Source: Tyto alba (taxonomy: Eukaryota > Chordata > Aves > Strigiformes > Tytonidae). From it: a stretch of 64,000 nt of DNA. Shown one piece after another: positions 1 to 11,300 of this stretch (its first letter is position 1; every line of letters starts with the position of its first letter). The stretch is from positions 4,898,001-4,962,000 of the forward strand of contig NW_024881322.1 of assembly GCF_018691265.1 (NCBI RefSeq). The letters run 5' to 3'. A model generated the notes under the pieces. It was not told the DNA's origin. It ran no database searches and saw only the letters and a list, made by a program, of their open reading frames with translations. The translations under genes and the position numbers were made by a program.

Positions 1-2990
1 TCCCTATGCTCTTTGAATGCAAGGACAGCTTCTGTCTCGTGCAAGAGCAGGGTTGACTGTCTCAAAACATTTGCAGAAGAGCAAAGCACAGGCAGGGGCC
101 ACTCTCCCCCGTGTGCTGCAGCTCAGCTGGCACAGCAGCACTGTACAAGGAAAACATAACTTTCTTCCTTCAGTAGAAAACCCATTGCATTAGAAGCAGC
201 AGGATGAATTCTTCTATGCTTCCTTTTTAAACTAACTGTGTATTGGGGTGTACATAAGATAATTTTAAAGCAAGATTTTTCATTCCCAGCCTGCAAAAGA
301 TTCCATTTTCCAGCTGCTGGAAAACATCATGATCAGATCCTGTAATGAACTCTCTTATGTAAGAATTGCCTCATTACCATTAAATGTTGCCAGCACTCAG
401 ATTTGTGTTCTGCTTCATAAATTCCAAAAAGCAGCTCAATGTATTTAGGAGCCATTTCCCTGTTTTCAAAGGAACCAGTCTATTCCAGGACCTAACCCAG
501 ATCCCTTAGAGTTTAAATGAAGACAGATTGCCATGAGTTTATTTCAAAAGATGAAGAAAAAGTTTTTGCAGAGCAATTTTAATTTTTTTTTTTTTTGTAA
601 GGAACAAGAACTTGTGCTTTTTGTGTTTTTGAAGAACAGTGAATAAGCCCAGCGAAATTACACTATTGTATGTGCCTACTAGTCAAGTATTAACATTATA
701 ATCAATTTTTTCCCTTGGCAGACGGCAATAAAAGGCCAGAATTCATTTCCCCTGATTCTACATACCAACTCCATGGGGTTCAATTCACTGCAAACCAAGG
801 TGGAGCTGCTTTGGAGGAACTAATGATGAGGTCTGGAGGACTTATCCCTTCAGTTGTGAATTTGAATATAATCCAGGTCAATGTTGACCACTTTAGGTCA
901 GCTCTGTGTTGCCTGACTTCTGTAAAACAATGAAAATCTCTTCTGAATTGTGATGGGTGGTTACTGCAACTTTTCACTTCTATTGGCAGCCTGAAGTACT
1001 GAATAGGAAAAAGAGGCAATTTTCTTACCTAGAAAGGTATAGGCAGAGCATCACAACAAATTTGTACCATTATTCTTGTTGCATATGCCCCTAACAGATA
1101 GAATGGATTTTGCTACGGGCTGCAAAAGTACTTCACAAAAATAAATTTGCCAAGGAGAACATCAGTTCTGAACAGTGTACCTTCCAAATACCTGGGAAAT
1201 CTGCCTGGGCAATACAGTATGTTGGATCTTAGTGGACAGTGTTACATGCACGTTGGATTTAACTTACAAATCTTTCCCAAAGGAGCTGGAGAATGGAAAA
1301 AAACTATAATGCAGTTTATAATTTTCCGTTAAAAGCTGGCTGCTTCCAGCACGTCCAGTCAGATTTAAACAGATGAAAGGGTCGATTAAATAATGATCGT
1401 CTATGTACATAAATTAAGACATGAGAGTTTCCAGTAATTTATTTTATCTATTAAAATGCTGCTGTGATTTTGACTTTGAGAAAGGAAGTGCCTTTCAGAA
1501 GACAGTATCCCATGGCAAACAACCAAAACTGGATGAGTTCAAAGGTGCTAGAGGATATGTATTCAGTCTGTTCAAGGAGAATCATGCAGCTGTGTCCTAA
1601 TAAAAAGAAGTTGAATTTATTTGACCTCCTAGGGTTGTTGCCTTTGTAACCTATGCAAGAGAGCATTTTTTTAATGCTGTGACTCCTTTTTTTTTTCATA
1701 ATGTCTTTCAAAACAAGGCCTCATGTCAAGAAACCCTTCTTTTTCAGCCTTAGCCCTGACATTTGGCTACTAGTGTGCTCATTACAGAGGATTCCTCCTG
1801 CGCTGCTCCTGGAGAACTGCAAAGCAGTCGGGACAGCAGACCAGCCTGGAAGGCCATGGCTGGACCTGGACTGCGGGTTACCCGTGCGTATTGGGCAGAG
1901 GTGCACAGAGAGGGAAAGCACCAGGTCTGACATGACAGTGCTGGGAGAAGCTTCTAGTCTAGTTAATGCTTGCACCAGCGAACCGTTGGGCTCTCTACAG
2001 GGACTTCTTTTATTAGCTGAACCCAAAATGCAATTTTACTTGTCATGTCCCGACTAGAAGTAGTGTACATACAGCACAATGAAATTCCAAGTGTGGGTAT
2101 ATCAAAAATGTAACTGTTGTACCCTATTCACCCATCTCGTGCTGTTCCTCTCAGTAGAAAAAAAAAAAAAAGTGGGTTTTCTTCCACTTTTTCTTCAGAA
2201 ATCCCATTAACAATTATAATTTCTTATTGCAAGAAGGGCTGAAAGATTTGGTGTCTGAACATCATAATTTTATGGCATGTTGTACCTGAGCAAAAACTTC
2301 CCCACACACTTCATAAAAGCAGAATCTGTGGAAGGAACAGTTATATCACTTTGAAGTGCTATTTATGCTGTCAATTCTCTTCCCATAAATGTTTTTAAAT
2401 CAGGGATATAAATTAAACACTCACATTAATCACTCTCAAACTAATCAGTGAATCGATTCCAAATCTGGCAGCCAGTCAGTGTTGATACAAGATTTGCTGC
2501 ACGTATACTCCCAAATTTTGTTTGCACAGTATTTTATTGCAAATATAAAAAGGCAAATGCAGTTGTCAATTATGAATGAAGTCAAGCCAGGATAAACTGA
2601 AGAACAAAACCGGTGTATATACATACCCTCAGCAGCTTGTCAGTATGGACATAACTACCTGTGAGTTGACATCTAGTACTTATTTGCTAGATCTTCTTGT
2701 AAATTATAAATCACCTTTTCTTTCTGCAAACAGCGTGAACTGTGTTCATCATTTGAGATTCTTTACATTATAAGCAGTTTGGCAGGGAGTTCACCAACTC
2801 AGCTGAAGAAAATATTCAGGAGATCCTATACAGTTTATATTAAGATTCCATGCTGATCTTTTGTACATAGGCCTTCCTATTTTACTAGAAAGTTTCCATC
2901 ATTTTGTATTAGACAGGCAAGTAATGCTTGTCTACTTCTTTGAGGCATTTCCATACTCTAAGTATTCTGAACTATGATTTGAGTAACAAG
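1..2990. other. Intergenic, no recognised gene
   Basis: AT-rich sequence with short ORFs only. A 72-codon reading frame at 715-933 follows an acceptor-like CCCTTGGCAG, but its translation resembles no protein I know. A moderately GC-richer patch at about 1790-2000 is unassigned. Confidence 0.6.
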
Positions 2991-3230
2991 AATCACAGAA
3001 TCACAGGATGGTTTGGGTTGGAAGGGACCTTAAAGCCCCCCCCAGTACCACGCCCTGCCCCGGGCAGGGCCCCCTTCCCCCAGCCCAGGGGGCTCCCAGC
3101 CCCGTCCAACCTGGCCTTGAACCCTTCCAGGGAGGGGGCAGCCACAGCTGCTCTGGGCACCCTGGGCCAGCGCCTCACCCCCTGCACAGGGAACAATGTC
3201 TGCCTTATATTTAACCTAAATCTTTCCTCA
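2991..3230 (-). mobile_element. CR1 LINE, 5'-truncated copy (minus orientation)
   Basis: The plus strand reads AATCACAGAATCACAGG, then GGTTTGGGTTGGAAGGGACC, the reverse complement of the classic avian CR1 3' end with its short ATTCTGTG-type terminal repeat. Downstream stretches (CCTTGAACCCTTCCAGG, GGGGCAGCCACAGCTGCTCTGGGCA, TAACCTAAATCTTTCCTC) continue along the same element in order. Only about 240 bp of the 3' end remain, so the copy has no intact coding capacity. The right boundary is approximate. The internal GC is unusually high. Confidence 0.95.
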
Positions 3231-3910
3231 GCCCAGGAAGGCTGGAATCTTTTTTACTCAAGTAATGCATACAGTTGCTGTGTACTTTAGACAGTAAGGA
3301 ATTTCCATCAGTGCTGTCACACTTCTACAGCTTCTGGAGTTGATGTGCCAAGGTGTAAATTTCTTCTCAGAAGCGGTCTGGCTCAGCATGGATCCTAAAG
3401 GAAGCCATGGCAAAGTTAGGGAAGAAAGACAAAAGGTTCAGGTGTGAAGAGCATAGAGCCAACCCCTAAGCAACTGGAGAGCTTGAGTACAAAATAATCG
3501 TATTACTCCTCTGGAGACAGAAATACGCAGAAATCAGTCTTTGTAGCTAAAGCTGGTTACTTTATAGCCTCAACATGCTTAAAAAAAATATTTCTATTAT
3601 TTAAGAGGCCATTATCTGATGAAGGCAGTGGTACCTTAGGAGCCTCACTGAGTGATGCAGAGCTGGACCTGTGTGTTTGCTCCAAAAAATGCCAAAAGAC
3701 AGGATGTACCTGTATGGGAAGGAAATCCCAAATCCTCACTGGAAGAGTTTAATGGCCAAAAAGAGGAAAGCAAGAAATCTACCATGAAAGAAGGAAAGAA
3801 CTCTGAGGTTCAAGAAGCACAAAACAAAGTCTTGATGATGTACCCCTTTCTCCCAGTCCTTTTTATTATCTGAACTATAGCTTCACAAATTAGAAACTTT
3901 GCTGGTAATG

Positions 3911-3996
3911 TTTTTGTGTTGTTTTTTTTTTTTGTTTTGTTTTTGTGGTTTTTTTTTGTTGGTTTTTTGTTGTTTTTTTTTTTTTTTTTTTTTTTT
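3911..3996. repeat. T-rich tract ending in T24
   Basis: T runs interrupted by single G residues or GG pairs pass into 24 uninterrupted T at 3973-3996. It could be the reverse of an old poly(A) tail or simple-sequence expansion. GC-richer sequence lies on its right side. Confidence 0.9.
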
Positions 3997-4485
3997 CCTG
4001 CATAAACCCCCTACTAATGGGTTCTATTTTGTTATTTGCTGTCCTGGGCTGGCCAGGAGCATGCAGGGCAGAGTGCGCAGCACAGCCCCCTGCTTTGGGA
4101 ACGGAGAAGTGGGGAACACAGGATTGCTGAGGCAGGGAGAAAACTCAGCAGGAAAGGGTTTATGTTCAGGCACAGACCTCCTGCCTTTTTCTTGGAGCTC
4201 CAGTGAGCATGGGGAGGGTGGGCGTGGAAGTGGGGGACAATGACACAGACAGGGTTTTATTGCTCTATGTCCACTTCATCTTTGGCCATAGCAGTAGAAA
4301 CCCTCCTGCCTCACACTTTGAATGCAAGAGCCAGGGTCCCGAGTGCCCTGGGGCAGCTGTCAGTGTTTCAAGAAAGATGAGGACTTTTTTTGGCTTTAGG
4401 TCTTGAAATTACATGTGGGCTTCTGAAAGTAAAGCTGCTCATTAACTGTTCATTAATTCCTTTCTAGAAGTAATTTATTATTCTT

Positions 4486-4487
<2 letters not shown>

Positions 4488-4516
<29 letters not shown>
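4488..4516. repeat. T29 homopolymer
   Basis: Twenty-nine uninterrupted T follow TTCTTCC; a long unstable homopolymer in non-coding sequence. Confidence 0.9.
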
Positions 4517-4799
4517 CCCTCTCCACTAGACATCTCTTCCTGTGTTTTTGTGGCATGAAGATAACCTGGAGGGATAAATGGAAATTGGGTTTGTGCCCTT
4601 ATTTCTAGAGTGATTTGGATTGGTAATGTGTTGCTGGAAAAAACAGCCATCCTAGCTGCTAGGCAATTTTAATAATGATTTAGACACTTTTCCCTTGCTT
4701 ATTGTGGACTTCTTTTCTTAGGTTCTTATTTTCTTTTTCTTAATTTAACATTCAGTTTATACGTATATAATAATTTAATGTAAAGAATATTTAGGTTTC

Positions 4800-4829
4800 T
4801 TCCAATAGTGATTTGTAACACTATTGGAA
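4800..4829. repeat. Perfect inverted repeat (11-bp arms, 8-base loop)
   Basis: TTCCAATAGTG at 4800-4810 and CACTATTGGAA at 4819-4829 are exact reverse complements. No run of T follows that would suggest a known element. Function is unknown. Confidence 0.9.
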
Positions 4830-5417
4830 AATTTAAAAGGAAGAAAAGCAGACTGGTACACTAAAGAACATACAATATCTGCAACATATCTTCTTCATTG
4901 CTCTAACCTGTACTCTTCAACATATCAGGTTTGTTTTTCTAACTGAAAGACCTGCAGGAACACCACACCTGCACACCTGATTAGATAAAGCTAAGCAAAT
5001 CTGAACGTTAATTCAGTAGAATCCTCTGAACTGGTAGACAGCCCCAGCTCAATTAAACAGCTATCGTGATAAGGAGAGACAAACATGCTTCTGAAAAATC
5101 TTGTCCTGGCATAAAGCACTCATCAAAATAAAACTACAGCAATAAGGAGATTATTCACAGCATTTCATTTTTCTTTGGCATTTATTTCCTTATTATTACT
5201 TGAATCTCTCTTTGTGATGGAAGTGAAGTTTGGCATTTCACACTGATTTAAGAGCTTGCTAATATTTAACTCCCTGTGTCACTGAATGAATATATCCCTG
5301 TTAGGCAATTTCACTGTCATCAGCTATAATTGTGCTAAATTAGCATCCATGGTGATGTCTTGGTTAAAAGGTTTTTACTATTCCAGCAATTGCACACAAA
5401 TAATGTAATCCTGACAG

Positions 5418-5465
5418 AAAAAAAAAAAAAAAAAAACCAAAAAAACCCAAACCAAAACAAAAAAC
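5418..5465. repeat. A19 run with an A-rich/CCA-interrupted tail
   Basis: A19 (5418-5436) is followed by A runs broken by CC or CCC. It is simple sequence with no clear retrocopy upstream. Confidence 0.85.
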
Positions 5466-6432
5466 CTGAGCAATGGCTAAGAGAAGGAATTTGTAGTTTC
5501 TCTTCAGAACAGCAGGCAGGGAAGCATCTCCACACCAGCACCTCCTGGGGCAGGGAAGATTCCTTTTCTCAGCTAAGCCAGCAAAATGGTCTTGGTCCCT
5601 GGGCATTGCTACTTGGTACAGGTGTTTCTCTAAAAGAGATGAGTGACCACTGCAGACCGAGGTTTGGCAGAATCTTGATTTTCAGCGTGCTCGGCTCTCT
5701 TGCTGAGTGGAAATAATCTGCAATGCTGGTGTTTCTCTGGGTTCCTCTGAGCACTGTGCACAAGAACAGTTCGCTGTACAAATTCTTCAAATGATCCTCT
5801 TAAGAATTAATGTTGGAAGAAGGCTTTTTTCCTTTTTGAGCTTTTATGCTTAACATTTAATTAGCCCACAGTGTCAAGGCTAACATGATTATTCTGTAGA
5901 CCAGACGTTTCTCATGAGGAATAAGGCATAATTTAAAACAGTCATTAGGAGTTGCATGGTCTTGAAAATAGAAATTCTTTTCACTTTATCTATAACTTTA
6001 GCTAATTGTGCTACAGTATTCCTTCCAATTTAGTGCTCATTTCTGGAGTTACTAGGTAAAATAACAAGCTGACATCTGTACTGTATCATATGCTTGATTA
6101 CCTGTATGCAGAAAGTGTCCAAAGAACTATTTCAGATAACCAGGTGATTTGATGCTTGAGGGAATTTTCAATGCAATTCATCAGCATCTGAGGACATTAA
6201 CCTGTTTGCCTAAGAAGGATTTTTGGTTAATTGAGGTTCACAAATTAAGGTTACATAGAATGCAGAGCAATCTTTAGTTCAGCCTGGAAGCCTTGCACTG
6301 AAGGGTGTTTTAGAGGATTATTTGAAAAAAATATTTTTCATATCTAATAATTTGCCTCTTAACCATCCTTAATTAGTGGCCATTTGATTATCTTTCAACT
6401 CATGTCCAGTAAGCTAAATTGACAGAGGATTA

Positions 6433-6458
6433 TCTTCCTTTTTTATATAAAAGGAAGA
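6433..6458. repeat. Short inverted repeat (10-bp arms, 6-base loop)
   Basis: TCTTCCTTTT and AAAAGGAAGA flank TTATAT. It is low in complexity and probably fortuitous. Confidence 0.7.
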
Positions 6459-7751
6459 GTAAGAGTTGGTCCTTACCTGCATACAGAGAACCTTTGAGTA
6501 ACAAATCTTTGCTTCCAATAGTGCCGAAGCATGTTAAAGTGTTATTAATTCATATTCATGTGCATACAACAAACAAACATATATTGTGAAACTGTATTGA
6601 TATAATCTCTTTCACAGCCTGCTTCGGTGAAAGCACCAGCGCTGTGTTAGGCAGGAAGGAAGAATGAATTCCAGAAGGAGGAATCTCCATTAATTATGCC
6701 TCTTCCCAGCCTCTGGACATTGAAACCCAGGTACCTGCAACCAAGAACTTCACAGCTGATTTTGACAATTAAGCAAAAAGAGTGATGGACTTTCTCAGGT
6801 AACCAGGCAAGATGAGCTGTATTCTCTAGAGAGTAAAGGTTTTTATAGCACAATATTGTCTCCCAGAGATGAGCATTTATGCTACTTTTACTGCATTGTT
6901 ACAGGAATAGTATTACCATATAGCAAATTGCATTTTCACCAGCAGAACCTACCTCCTACGTACCACACCTTCATTTGCACTTCTTGGCAACTCTTGTGCA
7001 GCAGCACGCAGTTCCCTGTGTTGGCCTGGTATACCAGATGGGACGCCTTGGCTTGTGCTTAAGACTAGAAGGCAGGTTTTGTAACACTTTGCTGCACATT
7101 TTCATGTGCTGGTAACAGGAGCACGTGATCCCTAATTCCTGAGGTACAGCATCACTCCTACTCCCATGCCAAGCCTTTTCTGAACAGGCTCGGCCAGCTT
7201 TGCAACTGCATCAGTCATTTCTCTCTGATACCTATAGGCAGGGACTAGAATAATATTGTCAAACTGCCTTTCAGGTCTTGTGACTAAAGGAGAATCTGCA
7301 AATGTGAAAGGCTACTATCATAATATCTTCTATTGCCACAGTATCATATAATGCTAGTTCCTGGGTGCTGGGTTTAACATCCTAGTACCACAACATTTCT
7401 ATGGACTTTCAGGGCAGTTTTGAGTAAGGTCATTAAAATGGTCTCAGGAGCTAATGACTTTCGATATTTTATTCTTTTATGTTTAGTTTTTAATTATTCC
7501 TCATTTAATTCTCTCTGAAAATGAGTGCTCTTTTCCAGCAAAGAATGAAAGAACATGGGTTATACATGGTTTTTATATTCTTATTATAATTTTCTTAAGA
7601 AATTGCTGGATGAATGAATCACAGGGACCACATTTTGACCAACAAATTACTCAGTCTACGCAACCAACTACTAGATTGGTCCATGTGTTGCTCATGGAGG
7701 TTGTGTAATTCCCATCCCTGAAAGTCTTTGGTTACAGAGCAAACAAACACT

Positions 7752-7756
7752 GTGAG
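7752..7756. repeat. Left target-site duplication (GTGAG) of the solo LTR
   Basis: GTGAG directly precedes the LTR start and is identical to the five bases after its end. Confidence 0.85.
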
Positions 7757-8321
7757 CGTCCTGGTTTTGGCTGGGATTGAGTTCATTCTTCTTGGTAGCC
7801 AGAATAGTGCTGTCCTTTGGATTCAGTATGGGATTTAGTATGGGAAGAATGTTGATAACACCCTGACATTTTCATCAAGGACTCTCCAACTCCCCTGTCC
7901 TGCCCACGCGCAGGTGCACAAGAAGCTGGGAGGGAGCACGGCCAGAGCACCAGACCCAAATTGGCCAATGAAATATTCCATATCATGGAACACCACGCTC
8001 ACTATACAGAGGAGGGGCGGCTGGGAGGGAGGGGGGGCTCTCTCGCTTCCGGGATTGCGATTGCGGGATCTTGGGGTTTCGGGATTGCTGGCTGCATATC
8101 AGTTGGTGAGTGGTGAGCAATTACATTGTGCATTACCCGTCTGTACTTTCTTTTATTGTTTTTTTTTTTTTTTTCCAATTTATTAACATTATTAAACTGT
8201 TTTTATCTCAACCTACAAGTTTCCCTTCACCCCTCCAATTCCCTCCCCCATCCCCCAGGCGGGGGAGGGTGAGTGGGGGGCTGCGTGGTGTTTGGCTGCC
8301 GGCTGGATTTAGGCCATGACA
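7757..8321 (+). mobile_element. Solo LTR of an endogenous retrovirus (ERVL-like avian family)
   Basis: The segment begins CGTCCTGGTTTTGGCTGGGA (the first base of the usual TG start appears mutated) and ends GGCCATGACA, the CA end of an LTR. It is flanked by 5-bp target duplications GTGAG at 7752-7756 and 8322-8326; five bases is typical of ERVL-type integration. Internal landmarks are a degenerate TATA-like ACTATACA near 8001-8008, a polyadenylation signal ATTAAA at 8191-8196 and the conserved AACTGTTTTTATCTCAACC stretch after it. A T-run is present at about 8160-8174. No gag, pol or env lies alongside, so it is a solo LTR left by recombination. The family was recognised from memory. Confidence 0.9.
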
Positions 8322-8326
8322 GTGAG
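8322..8326. repeat. Right target-site duplication (GTGAG) of the solo LTR
   Basis: GTGAG directly follows the terminal ACA of the LTR and matches the left copy exactly. Confidence 0.85.
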
Positions 8327-11300
8327 GAATAACATACACAGGATTTAGGACAGAGCAATAATCTATGTCAATGTTTCTCAGCCTTTTTTAGCTCGAGGGC
8401 AAGCCAAATTTTAAGCAAAGGAAGATATATCTTATTTGGTTTTGTCATAATTGTTTTCTTGTAAAACTAAACATGTGGGCTGAAACGGGATCATTTGGGC
8501 TTTAGGTTTTTTACTGTCATTTTTATTCATTTGTTTGTTTATACTAGGCTGTATATTTTGCTAACATTATGGGGTTTTAAATCATTCAATAAATGTGCCA
8601 TCTAGGATCTGATGAGCCAGTGGTGAAAAGCTGTTGCGAAGCATTCAGCTGGGTAACTTCTACCTGTCCTTTCTATCCATTTGCTTTAGGACTGTTTGAT
8701 ACGTAGGCGTTTGCAAGTGGGTGTTCCCTGGCACCCAACTTGCACCATTCACTCCAGAGCAGTAAGAGGGAGGGTGTGGGAACTGCCCCTGCATTCCTCT
8801 GGTCCTTTTACACACACTGCTAAGCTACCAGGGCAAACGGAAACGTTTACTACTGCTGCCTGCAGTCCATTCATCCAAATTTCATTCTTGCCCTGGTCTT
8901 TCTTGTAGTAGCTGTGTGTAATGTTTGCAAAAGCGGCAAATTTTGGGGCAAGGGATTTGATTATAATAAATTCTCATTTACTTCTACCCTGTTTTATTTC
9001 TGATGAAAGGTCCTGACTGACAAAACAAAGTGTAATCTGTTTAAAGACCAGCCTAGATAGATACTGCTTTACAGCTAATATTTTATGAGGCTTTTGTGAA
9101 CTCTGAGTCGGTATGAATGTCAGCATGGGAAATATATTTAATCTTTCTGCACAGCTGTTTTTATCAACCGTCTCTTCAACCATTAATAAACAGCTGATAA
9201 AGCTCTCTGGGGAACTTGCCATGATGCATACTGAAATTGGTTTGTCCAACCTGTCCCTTCTGTTGCCTAGTGGAAGATTAATGCTTTAAATTGGTCAGAG
9301 AGTTTGAGAAGACGCGGGCAAATTCGAGAGTGGTTACACAGGTTGTAAGAGGTCTGACCTTAGCCCACCACCTCATGTGAAATGAGAAGACAACTCATTT
9401 CACTGGAAGCAAGACCACTCAGCTTCTCCAGACGGAAACACTGACTCACACCCTGGGGGGCTGCAGGTGAAGTGAGGGAAAAGCACTTCTCACCCGTCTG
9501 CAAGCTCTGAAGAGAGGCTCTAAATGGAGTAACTTGGTAAATGCTATTCTGGACTAATGCTTTAAAAAGACTGGACTGAAAACCTCTCAGTAAAATTGAT
9601 AAGGGCATTTCCATTATTTTTAGTACAAGCAGAATTTCATGCTGAAGAGGGAGGAATGTAATTTCAGAGTGACCTCCCTGATAGTAGAGACCATATGCCC
9701 ATGATTTACGTAGAAAGTTACGTTTCTACTGCCTGGGATTTTCTGTTTTTCATTTCAGTCAAAATTACTCATGTTTGTTGACAATACTTATTCATGACAC
9801 TTCCCTCTATAGGATAGTTTGGTTTGCTTTGTTTCCCTGGCAGAAGTGACTCAATGGGACAATTGCACTATTGGATGAATTATATTTAGGGTAAAATGTC
9901 TGAATTGTCCTTTGGCTGGAAGAGCGTGTGAGCGTGGCTGATTGTTGTTCATTGTGGCCATTTTAGAACTTGAAAGGTACTGAGGGAGTGCTTCAGTTCT
10001 GAAAATACATATGGTTTTGAGTGAAAAAAAGAATGGTATTGTAAGTGAGCTTTTGTGTTTTGTGACCTTGAAAGCGATATCACAAGAGTGACAAATGTTT
10101 TCCTGTGAATTTATGGCCATGTTCATAAATGGCATCCTATAGTATCCCAGTGTAAACCCTCAGAAGCCTGACATGACTTTATTGGAAGTGCTCTGGATTT
10201 ATATCAGAGAAAATTCACTGAAAAGTGTCCTTTGATACCTCCAATTTGAACTTTCCTGCTATTTTATAATTCCATATGGTAGTTTTACTAAGGGGCGTTA
10301 ATGTTGGCTGTAGAAGCTAAAGCCTTTTTTTTTGCAGCCAAGATGTAACGTGCAGTCCTCTTGTAAAATGTCTGTTTTGCCTTCTAGTGGCCCTACAGCT
10401 TTTGGTACAGAGGATCACAGCTGAATCTAAGAATGGAGGTAAGGCTTGCTTTTCGCAGAAAATGCATGTGGTAATCACTCCTCTTACAACTGTACTTCAT
10501 CTGTGCTACCTGTATGCACGTGCTCATTGCTGCACAAAATACATGAGGTAATTTTGCAGTGGAGAGCAAGTGGCTGAAAGATGGAAGCAAGCACATCCTG
10601 TAATTTAATACTAGAGATTTGGAATGATTTGTTTTAAATGCTTAATAACAGATGCAGATCGCAACTTTTTATTAGATCCTTAGAGCACCGCAGGTTTGTT
10701 TAATATCACAGCTAGTCCGTGTAACCATTTTGTGGTTACTGACAGGTTGTTTACTGGGAAGTTGTGGAGGCAACCACAAGAATGAGAGTCCAGGTAGCAG
10801 GTCTGGGGGGACAAACATGTCTATTCTGTCTATGTCCTACACCATATGTAGGAAATGCTCAAATAGCTCAGTTATCAAACCTTTAATAGTTAAAAGTTAG
10901 AATCTAGGCCAGTGGGCAGAAAATCATTTTATATATGGCTATTCTATCATCCATATGCAATGAATCAGTGATGACAAAATCCACTTTGTAGAAGACCAAT
11001 GTTCGCTTCTTCATAGTGGCCATGACGAGACTGACTGGGTACTGAGACTTAAAGAACCTCTTACCCTTGGGTGAGATTTTGCCTGTATTTCCAGCTGCCT
11101 GAGCTTCATGTCTTGTGAGAAGAGAACTCCTTGCAAATGCATCACGTAAATTAGGCACAAATACTCTACCAGAGACACAAAAATGTATATAAAGACTGCT
11201 TTCCTTTTCACCAAGAGTGCTTGTTTCTAACCCCACAACCTTCTCCTATCTCACACAGTACATTTATTTTATTTCTATTAATAGGCACTCTGTGCACCCA

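Larger units (their letters stand above)
3231..7751. other. Intergenic: homopolymers and unassigned sequence
   Basis: It holds the T-rich tract, the T29 and A19 runs and two small inverted repeats. A GC-richer patch at about 4040-4370 follows the T-rich tract and has no recognised origin. Stretches near 5860-5960 and 6340-6400 are rich in TAATTA-type homeodomain words. No gene was recognised. Confidence 0.6.

Noticed and set aside
715..933. 72-codon ORF after an acceptor-like CCCTTGGCAG
   Set aside because: No known protein similarity, no nearby partner exon, and a stop codon where an exon would be expected to splice; it is too weak to call.
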